Origin: CAZRUA01 sp964603125
Lineage (GTDB): Bacteria > Bacteroidota > Bacteroidia > B-17B0 > Aurantibacillaceae
DNA length: 18,706 bases
Direction of reading: 5' to 3'
NCBI GenBank assembly: GCA_964603125.1
Contig: CAZRUA010000072.1
Coordinates: 1-18,706, forward strand
Below the pieces are notes generated by a model that ran no database searches, had not been told where the DNA came from, and worked only from the letters and a program-made list of their open reading frames with translations. Of the stretch, positions 6,698 through 12,871 are shown piece by piece. Numbering within the stretch: the stretch's first letter is position 1; every line of letters starts with the position of its first letter. The position numbers and the translations under genes were made by a program.

Positions 6698-9600
6698 TTA
6701 GTTTTTTATGAACCTTTTTGTTCCAATACCTTTGTTTGTTTTAACTTGTATCGTGTAAACACCTGTAGTTAATTGTTCAACAGAGAATTTTGATTTTGTT
6801 TCTGTTTGAACAACTTCTCCTAATAGATTGTAGATTACAATTGATTCAACGTTTTCATTTGTTGTAATGTTTAGTTCGTTATTTGTTGGGTTAGGGAATA
6901 AGTTGAAATTAATTGTCCCAAGCTCTTGTAACGAAATAGTACTAAAAACAGTGCAAGCTGAAGTATCTGTGCATGAATTAAATGTCACGGCTACAGCGTA
7001 GCTTCCATTTGAAGTTGGATTTAGAGTCTGTGAAGTTTCTCCTGATAAAGTTGCGTAACCGTTATTACAATCTAACCACTGATAAGTTGCGCCTACTTGA
7101 TTGGCACTAACCGAGCTTGAAGTCGCAGTTACCGTTTTATCAACAGTAGTTACATTCACTGTAAGGGTTTGTGTCATTTCTAAACTACATGTTGTTTCGC
7201 ATGTAAATTTACCAGCAACCCAATCTGTATTCGCATCCATATTTTGCATTAAACCATTGTTTTCATCGATAGTGATATCACTAACCACGCTACCTGCTCC
7301 ATCTTCAAAATTATAGTAGGCTAATAAATTTGTTTCGGTTCCTGTTAAGCAAATATTCATATTATTCAAAATATCCGTTTGGCTCAATGCTTTATTCCAA
7401 ACGCGTATTTCATCTAGTTTACCATTTAAGTATTCAGCAGCTCCTGGTACAAAATCTTCACCAAAGCATAAATAGTTTGTAATTTGAGGAATTGAAGTAA
7501 ATGGGGCAGTTCCCGTTGCAATTTCAAAGCCATTTACATAAGCTGTCATAGTGCCATTACTGAAGGTGCAGGCTACATGATTCCATGCATTTAATGTTAA
7601 AACATTTGCAGCACCTACGCTAAATAATGTATTCCCAGTTCCGTAAACATTAAAACGTAAAGCCATTCCGTTATTTGGTGTTGCATTATAAGTATCAATT
7701 ATAAAATTACCATTAACTGCCGCACTATAATTCGAAAATAATCTATCATAATTTGTTGAACGAGGATAAACCCATCCTTCGATACTAAATACAGAAGTTG
7801 CTGGCATTTTAAAGTTTGTTACTACCATATCATTTGTTCCGTCAAAATCTAATGCGTAGCCTGTGCTTGTTGATGTTGTTAGTATCTCATTACAAGCTGG
7901 AGTTGATGTTATCCAATGTGTATTAGCAGTGTTATTAACAAAAGTACCTGTATGTGCATTGCCACTAAAATCATTTATAAGGGTTCCTGTTGCTTCATCC
8001 ATTTTATAATATACTTCTAATTGATTTTGTGGACCAGTTAAACATTCGTTCATGTTGGCAGCAATTTCGCTTTGAGTAAGTGTTCTTTTCCAAATTCTAA
8101 TCTCATCCATTTTCCCATTGAAATATTCTGAAGCAGGACCTTGGCTAAAATCTTCTCCAATTGTTAAAGAGCGGGTGCTGTTTGTTAATAATGTTGTTGT
8201 CGCAACTGTAAAAGTTCCAACTGAATTACCATTTACATAAAATGTGATTACACCACTATTAAATGTTGCTGCCACATGACTCCATGTGTTTAAAGTTAAA
8301 ACATTCGGAACGCTTGCTGTTGTTGATGTTCCTACAACTAATCTTAAACTTGTTCCTGGTGCAGAAGCGTTGTATGTATCGAAAACTATATCAGAAGTAT
8401 TATTTACACCTCCACTAAAGCTAGTTAATATTCTTGCGTAACTGCTAGATTCAGGATAAATCCAAGCTTCAATGCTTAAATTGTTTGTAGTTGGGAAGAA
8501 ATAGTTTGTTGTAATTTTGTCATTTGAACCATCAAAATCAAGACCAACACCAGCAACTGGTGCTACAGTTGGATTAGAGTTTCCTATTATATTATAAGTT
8601 GTTGTTGAATAAAGATTGTTCGTTGTAAAATTTAATGCAGAACCTGTTCCTGTAACTGGCCCATCAACAATATAATCAGTTGCATTATCTCTTAAGAAAT
8701 ATTGTGCTCCACTAGCCGAATTTGCTAAGGTTATGGTTGCAGGTGTTCCGGCACATACGTTTGTTGGTCCGCTTAAATTTTCATTTGTAATATTAACTAC
8801 TTCAATCGTTATGGTTGCTGTAGTTGAGCTTCCTGTTCCTGTGCAGGTATAAGTTTGAGTTGCTGTTGGGTAAAAGGCAACATTGTCGGTAACTCCATTA
8901 CTCCAAGTGTATCCTACATTATCACATGAACCGCGTAAAACAACATAATCGCCAGCACAAATTACAGTTTTGTTCGCGCTTACACTTATTGAGGTTACTT
9001 GATTTTCATAAGCACCCATGTCAATTGTATTTAAAGTTCTTGGATTGCCATTTAAGTCGGTAGTAGGTAATGTTAATCCTGTTGCATCACCTGTATTAAC
9101 AGCTGGCGATTCACAAGATAAGGTAAAATCACCATTTGCAAAATCAGTAAATTTTGGATTACCAGAAATGTTATTTGACATACTTGTACCTGATAGTGTT
9201 GAACCAAAACAATTTTGAATACTTAAAGTAGCTGGTGCGCCATAAGTTACATCGTTGGCGTTTGGAGTGTTATTGTAGAAAACACAATTTTTAACTGTAG
9301 CACTTCCTGATGTAGTTGCAGAGATAAGAATTGCATTTCCTGTGCCACCTGCGCCACCTACGTTACTAACAAAAGTACTATTAAATACAGTTGTAGTTGT
9401 GGAGTTAATCGTTAAAATAGCTGCAGCGTGACGTCCAGCGGTATTACTCGCAAATAAGCAATTACCAATATTTACAGCGCTTGTTCCTGTCAAGTAAATG
9501 GCGCCACCATCAAATACAGTTGTTCCATTATTCTTAAATTCGCAATTAAAAATTTGCAAACTTCCGCCTGCTGCATATATTGCACCACCACTTTGATTTG

Positions 9601-10141
9601 CCGTATTGTTTAAAAATTTGCAATTGCGAATTGTAGGGCTGGCATTTGTTGTTGCGTGAATTGCACCACCAAATCTTTCTACTGCACCAGTACCGCCAGC
9701 TTGTCCTTGACTAATGGTAAAGCCATCAAGTACTGTTGTATTATTGTTTGCATCAAAACGAACTACATTATAAGCAAATAAACCACCGCCAACATTAGCT
9801 GAAAGCGTTGTTACATTTACTGACCAGTTTCTTTGACTTAATAAGGTTTCTGTGCCATTAAAACCGCCATATACTTGTACATTGTTTTGAATACGAAAAG
9901 TTTTTTGTCGGTTATTTGCGGGAATATTTCCTGTGTAGGATCTACTTGGTACATATGTACCAGCAGCTACCCAAATTTCACCTGATGTGGTATTAAAAGT
10001 TGCCGAATGTAAATCGGTGTAAGCATCTGCCCATGAAGTCCCATTGTTGGCTCCAGTCGCATTAATGTTTACATAGGTTGTTTGTGCATTTATTGTAATT
10101 CCAAATGCGATAAGAATAAGGCTAAATAATGTTTTTTTCAT
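6698..10141 (-). CDS. T9SS-secreted protein with beta-helix and two LamG domains
   Basis: A 1147-residue predicted surface protein. Order: signal peptide (1-20, ITINAQ); right-handed parallel beta-helix (about 22-345) with repeated FNCEFKNN/NCVFYNNT-like turns, closed by the motif SPAVNTGD...DMGAYE (345-379) typical of choice-of-anchor Q proteins; Ig-like modules (about 384-450 and 455-520); two LamG/concanavalin-like domains (about 533-745 and 763-975), clear duplicates of each other; another Ig-like module (985-1065); and a type A T9SS sorting domain (1078-1147, LFPNP and a basic tail ending RFIKN). The sorting domain would be removed on export. LamG and beta-helix folds suggest binding to or cleavage of polysaccharides, but no catalytic residues are evident. 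Its promoter carries the shared 37-bp element, so it is probably a target of the system 2 regulator. Confidence 0.9.
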   Translation of the reverse strand: MKKTLFSLILIAFGITINAQTTYVNINATGANNGTSWADAYTDLHSATFNTTSGEIWVAAGTYVPSRSYTGNIPANNRQKTFRIQNNVQVYGGFNGTETLLSQRNWSVNVTTLSANVGGGLFAYNVVRFDANNNTTVLDGFTISQGQAGGTGAVERFGGAIHATTNASPTIRNCKFLNNTANQSGGAIYAAGGSLQIFNCEFKNNGTTVFDGGAIYLTGTSAVNIGNCLFASNTAGRHAAAILTINSTTTTVFNSTFVSNVGGAGGTGNAILISATTSGSATVKNCVFYNNTPNANDVTYGAPATLSIQNCFGSTLSGTSMSNNISGNPKFTDFANGDFTLSCESPAVNTGDATGLTLPTTDLNGNPRTLNTIDMGAYENQVTSISVSANKTVICAGDYVVLRGSCDNVGYTWSNGVTDNVAFYPTATQTYTCTGTGSSTTATITIEVVNITNENLSGPTNVCAGTPATITLANSASGAQYFLRDNATDYIVDGPVTGTGSALNFTTNNLYSTTTYNIIGNSNPTVAPVAGVGLDFDGSNDKITTNYFFPTTNNLSIEAWIYPESSSYARILTSFSGGVNNTSDIVFDTYNASAPGTSLRLVVGTSTTASVPNVLTLNTWSHVAATFNSGVITFYVNGNSVGTFTVATTTLLTNSTRSLTIGEDFSQGPASEYFNGKMDEIRIWKRTLTQSEIAANMNECLTGPQNQLEVYYKMDEATGTLINDFSGNAHTGTFVNNTANTHWITSTPACNEILTTSTSTGYALDFDGTNDMVVTNFKMPATSVFSIEGWVYPRSTNYDRLFSNYSAAVNGNFIIDTYNATPNNGMALRFNVYGTGNTLFSVGAANVLTLNAWNHVACTFSNGTMTAYVNGFEIATGTAPFTSIPQITNYLCFGEDFVPGAAEYLNGKLDEIRVWNKALSQTDILNNMNICLTGTETNLLAYYNFEDGAGSVVSDITIDENNGLMQNMDANTDWVAGKFTCETTCSLEMTQTLTVNVTTVDKTVTATSSSVSANQVGATYQWLDCNNGYATLSGETSQTLNPTSNGSYAVAVTFNSCTDTSACTVFSTISLQELGTINFNLFPNPTNNELNITTNENVESIVIYNLLGEVVQTETKSKFSVEQLTTGVYTIQVKTNKGIGTKRFIKN
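7202..8545 (-). repeat. intragenic duplication of a LamG-coding segment
   Basis: The segments coding residues 533-750 and 763-980 align along their whole length: LDFDG(S/T)ND, E(A/G)W(I/V)YPRS-like, NVLTLN(T/A)W(S/N)HVA, GEDF, NGK(M/L)DEIR(I/V)W and ECLTG/ICLTG recur in the same order. The two copies differ at many residues, so this is an old duplication rather than a recent one. Confidence 0.8.
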
Positions 10142-10165
10142 TTTATGTTGTTTCTATATTTTGGG

Positions 10166-10238
10166 TAAAAGTAGAGCTATAAGGGGCTGTATTGCATAAT
10201 TCTTCAGCAACAGACAATAGGGTTTAGCAATGGACAAA
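10166..10238 (-). promoter_or_regulatory. operator and promoter of the beta-helix/LamG gene (element copy A)
   Basis: The 37-bp element is at 10202-10238. On the minus strand it contains TTGTCCATTGCTAAA and, 20 bp on, TTGTCTGTTGCTGAA, agreeing at 12 of 15 positions. After exactly 28 bp comes TACTTTTA (10166-10173), one mismatch from the -7 consensus TAnnTTTG, and 24 bp later the ATG. No TTTG -33 element is needed if a protein bound to the repeat recruits polymerase. Copy B at 12016-12052 is identical at 35 of 37 bases. Confidence 0.65.
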
Positions 10239-10252
10239 AAGCACAGGCTTTT
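10237..10252 (-). terminator. weak hairpin after the SBBP propeller gene
   Basis: AAAAGC and GCTTTT form a perfect 6-bp stem with a 4-base loop, followed by TTTTT on the minus strand, 34 bp beyond the stop of the gene at 10287. Its distal edge touches operator copy A. It could partly separate the two T9SS genes, but the stem is short and AT-rich. Confidence 0.3.
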
Positions 10253-10286
10253 ATGAAGTAGATTTTTTAGAAGTTGTCAGGAAATA

Positions 10287-11957
10287 TTATTCTTTCACAA
10301 AATGAACATTGCTATTCCCCTTTTCTGTTTTGATGTTTAAAATGTATAGGCCAGGACTTAAAGCTTCAACGGAGAAGTTATTTGTTTTTTCCGTTTGAAC
10401 TAATGCGCCTAAACTATTGTAGATAGAAATGGTTTGGATTTCATTGTCAGTCTTTATTGTAAGTTTTGAACTTACAGGATTCGGGTAAATATTAAAATTA
10501 AATCCGTTGTTTGATTCTGAAACACCTACTAATGACGGACTTAGTTTAAGAACAAAAACATCATTATTACCTTGTGAAGTTAAATTAGATACTCCTGTAT
10601 TGGGATCGAAATCAGTTGTGCTAGTATAATAACCCGAGGCATAAATATTATCTGCGGCATCTAATTTTATTGCATAGCTAGCGCAACTACCGTTGCTATT
10701 TCCTATGTTTTTAGCTGAAACAAAATTACCGTTAGCATCTAATTTACTAATGAAAATGGAGTAATTACCGCCCGGTGCTACTAAATTAGTAGTTCCAGCA
10801 CTTGGGTCAAAGTCAACTGTATCACCAAAATACCCACTTGTATATACGTTTCCAGTGGCATCAGCAGCAATACTTAAACCGGCTTCATTATTTAATGCCC
10901 CCATTCTTTTAGCCCACACAAAATCACCATTAGCATCTAATTTGCTTATAAAAATATCAAAAGCACCAACTGCTGTTAAAGTAAAAGTACCAGCCCCTGG
11001 ATCAAAATCAGTAGTGCCTTGCATATAACCAGTAGTATAAATATTACCAGCAGCATCTACTGCAATGGCTTGGCTTACATCACCACTCCCAACCATATGT
11101 TTTGCCCAAACAAAATTACCATTCGCATCTAGTTTACTTATAAAAATATTGTAAATACTTGAAGTTAAAGTGTCTGTTCCTACACCTGGGTCAAAGTCGA
11201 CTGCACCCGTAAAATAACCACAAGTGTAAACATTTCCTGTAGCATCTACTGCAATTGCTAGACTGACATCAGCCGAGGTTCCACCAATGGCTTTTGCCCA
11301 CACAAAATCACCGTTAGTATCTAATTTGCTTACAAAAACATCATCGATTCCAGCTGATGTTAAATTAAAAATACCAGCACCTGGATCAAAGTCGGCAGTA
11401 CCTTTAAAAGAACCAGTGATTAATAAATTGCCTGAGGCATCTATCTTTATGCCAGAACATTTATCAGTATTAGAGCCACCCAAAGTTTTAGCCCACACAA
11501 AATCACCGTTAGCATCTAATTTACTTATAAAAACATCATCGCTATTACTAACTGAAGCTAAATTAAATGTGCCAACACTAGGATCAAAATCGGCAATATC
11601 TCGAAAGTAACCTGCAGTATAAACATTACCAGAGGCGTCGACAGCAACAGATAGCCCGTAATCATTGATAGTTCCGCCAATGCTTTTTGCCCAAACAAAA
11701 TTGCCGCTAGCATCTAATTTACTTATAAAAATATCACCGGCACCGGCAGAAGTTAAATTGAATGTCCCAACTCCAGGATCAAAATCAGCAGTACCCTCAA
11801 AAGAACCTGTGGTATAAACGTTCCCAGAGGCATCTACTGCAACAGAGTATCCATTATCATTAGAAGCTCCACCCATGCTTACAGCCCAATCAAAGTTTTG
11901 TGCGAAATTTGGGATTGAACTTATTAGTAAACTTGCTAGAAGTAAATGTTTTTTCAT
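10287..11957 (-). CDS. T9SS-secreted SBBP seven-bladed beta-propeller protein
   Basis: A 556-residue predicted secreted protein. A signal peptide (1-20, IPNFAQ) is followed by seven tandem repeats of about 65 residues, starting near residues 22, 87, 153, 218, 282, 345 and 412. Each has the pattern FVWAK..GG...D..AIAVDASGNVYTTGYF...DFDPG.G...L......DIFISKLDANG, the SBBP/beta-propeller repeat. Seven repeats match one complete propeller. A type A T9SS sorting domain closes the protein (486-556, IYPNP ... HFVKE). It resembles that of the gene at 6698, including FSVE-L-GLY near the same place. There are no catalytic residues; a structural or adhesive surface role is likely. It lies 95 bp after the LytTR gene and has its own copy of the 37-bp element, so it should be switched by the system 2 regulator. 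Confidence 0.9.
   Translation of the reverse strand: MKKHLLLASLLISSIPNFAQNFDWAVSMGGASNDNGYSVAVDASGNVYTTGSFEGTADFDPGVGTFNLTSAGAGDIFISKLDASGNFVWAKSIGGTINDYGLSVAVDASGNVYTAGYFRDIADFDPSVGTFNLASVSNSDDVFISKLDANGDFVWAKTLGGSNTDKCSGIKIDASGNLLITGSFKGTADFDPGAGIFNLTSAGIDDVFVSKLDTNGDFVWAKAIGGTSADVSLAIAVDATGNVYTCGYFTGAVDFDPGVGTDTLTSSIYNIFISKLDANGNFVWAKHMVGSGDVSQAIAVDAAGNIYTTGYMQGTTDFDPGAGTFTLTAVGAFDIFISKLDANGDFVWAKRMGALNNEAGLSIAADATGNVYTSGYFGDTVDFDPSAGTTNLVAPGGNYSIFISKLDANGNFVSAKNIGNSNGSCASYAIKLDAADNIYASGYYTSTTDFDPNTGVSNLTSQGNNDVFVLKLSPSLVGVSESNNGFNFNIYPNPVSSKLTIKTDNEIQTISIYNSLGALVQTEKTNNFSVEALSPGLYILNIKTEKGNSNVHFVKE
10536..11894 (-). repeat. seven tandem ~195-bp coding repeats (SBBP blades)
   Basis: Each unit codes one propeller blade. 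The DNA is still recognisably repeated: the codons for FVWAK, DASGN and FISKLDANG recur with few changes in nearly every unit. Unit lengths vary slightly (63-67 codons), and the seventh unit is the most diverged (FVSAKNIG, LKLSPS). Confidence 0.85.
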
Positions 11958-11979
11958 AATTATATAAATTGTTTTGGAA

Positions 11980-12052
11980 CAAACATATAGCTTATGATTT
12001 GAGAAAGGAAAACTACTTCAGCAACAGACAATAAGGTTTAGGAATGGACAAA
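11980..12052 (-). promoter_or_regulatory. operator and promoter of the SBBP propeller gene (element copy B)
   Basis: Copy B of the 37-bp element is at 12016-12052, starting one base past the stop codon of the LytTR gene. On the minus strand it contains TTGTCCATTCCTAAA and TTGTCTGTTGCTGAA with a 20-bp period. After exactly 28 bp comes TATGTTTG (11980-11987), a perfect -7 box, and 22 bp later the ATG. The flanking sequence between element and box is unrelated to that of copy A, so the element itself is conserved by function, not by a recent duplication of the whole upstream region. Confidence 0.7.
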
Positions 12053-12817
12053 TTAAGAAACAAGGCTCGCTTCAAATTCGGCTTTTTTGTATTTGGATAA
12101 TTTGGTGTTTAAGCCATTACTCAATTGTATGGAGAGGTCGGTTTTAGAATAATTACTTAGGTAGTTTTTATTTATCATCCAAGATTTATGTACCCGAAAA
12201 AATTGAGGTAAGGATTCGAGTAAAGTTTCAAAATGTTTCAGGTTTTTACTAGCAATATGTTTTTTTTCGGTAGTGTGAAGAATGCAATAAGATTCCTGCG
12301 CCTCAATAGCAATAAGATGTTCGATTGGTATGATGTGTTGCTGACCTTTATCGCTAACAACAATGTTTTTTAATTGTTTTGTTTGTAATGTATCACTTAA
12401 TAATGATAATCTTTGAGCTTGTTGTTCAACGTTAAGACGCTGCGATAAACGGGAAATGGCTAGTTTTAGTCGATCAATGTCTATGGGTTTTAGTAAATAA
12501 TCTATAGCTGCAATTTCAAAAGCTCTTAAAGCATATTGGTCATAAGCAGTTACAAATATGATTTCAAAATTTATTTTGTCAAAGAAGTTTACAATTTCAT
12601 AACCCGCATAATTAGGCATTTCTATATCTAAAAACACTAAGTCGGGCTGTTCTTTTTTTATCACTTCAACTGCTTGAACTACATTCTCGCATTTGGCAAC
12701 CACGCTAACATTAGGGCAAAACATGAGTAAAAGATTTCCAAGAACATCTCTTGCACTTTCTTCATCATCAACTATTATGGCTTTTATTAAATTCAATTTT
12801 GTAAAATTACTGTTCAA
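12053..12817 (-). CDS. LytTR-family response regulator (system 2)
   Basis: A response regulator of up to 254 residues. Receiver domain: Asp17-Asp18, phospho-acceptor Asp64 in LVFLDIEMP, Thr90 and Lys110-Pro. LytTR DNA-binding domain: about 155-250, with IAIEAQESYCIL, KHFETLLESLPQFFRVHKSWMINKNYL. It follows the system 2 kinase gene by 54 bp on the same strand. The frame has no ATG before residue 32. The start could be TTG at 12817 (used here), TTG at 12796, or a rarer codon such as ATA at 12787, which would give the family's usual start (M)KAIIVDDE. A copy of the operator with a -7 box at 12802-12809 lies in front, implying autoregulation; that promoter would place the transcript start near 12795 and rule out the first TTG for that mRNA. 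Likely targets are this gene and the two T9SS genes downstream. Confidence 0.92.
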   Translation of the reverse strand: MNSNFTKLNLIKAIIVDDEESARDVLGNLLLMFCPNVSVVAKCENVVQAVEVIKKEQPDLVFLDIEMPNYAGYEIVNFFDKINFEIIFVTAYDQYALRAFEIAAIDYLLKPIDIDRLKLAISRLSQRLNVEQQAQRLSLLSDTLQTKQLKNIVVSDKGQQHIIPIEHLIAIEAQESYCILHTTEKKHIASKNLKHFETLLESLPQFFRVHKSWMINKNYLSNYSKTDLSIQLSNGLNTKLSKYKKAEFEASLVS

Positions 12818-12871
12818 TTTTTGTTTTGCTAATCTTTCTTTAGTAACAATCTGGTTTTATTTAGCAATGGA
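12802..12871 (-). promoter_or_regulatory. operator and promoter of the system 2 LytTR gene (element copy C)
   Basis: On the minus strand TCCATTGCTAAA (12860-12871) is identical to 12 bases of the first half-site of copy A; after an 11-bp spacer comes TGTTACTAAAG (12838-12848), two bases different from TGTTGCTGAAG of copies A and B. The repeat period is 21 bp here and 20 bp in the others. Exactly 28 bp further comes TAATTTTA (12802-12809), one mismatch from the -7 consensus, as at copy A. The element abuts the stop codon of the kinase gene. This points to a second promoter in front of the regulator gene. Confidence 0.55.

Noticed and set aside
11287..11610. Plus-strand frame of 107 codons opposite the SBBP repeats
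   Set aside because: It mirrors the repeated codons of the propeller gene and shows the same internal repetition; not an independent gene.
10536..11894. CRISPR-like or satellite array
   Set aside because: The repeats are long, coding, of variable length and diverged like protein blades; there are no short identical repeats with unique spacers.
10202..12052. The paired 37-bp blocks as ends of a mobile element
   Set aside because: They are in direct orientation, enclose a T9SS gene without transposase or inverted ends, keep a fixed distance to promoters, and a third copy stands before a regulator gene. A regulatory role explains them better.
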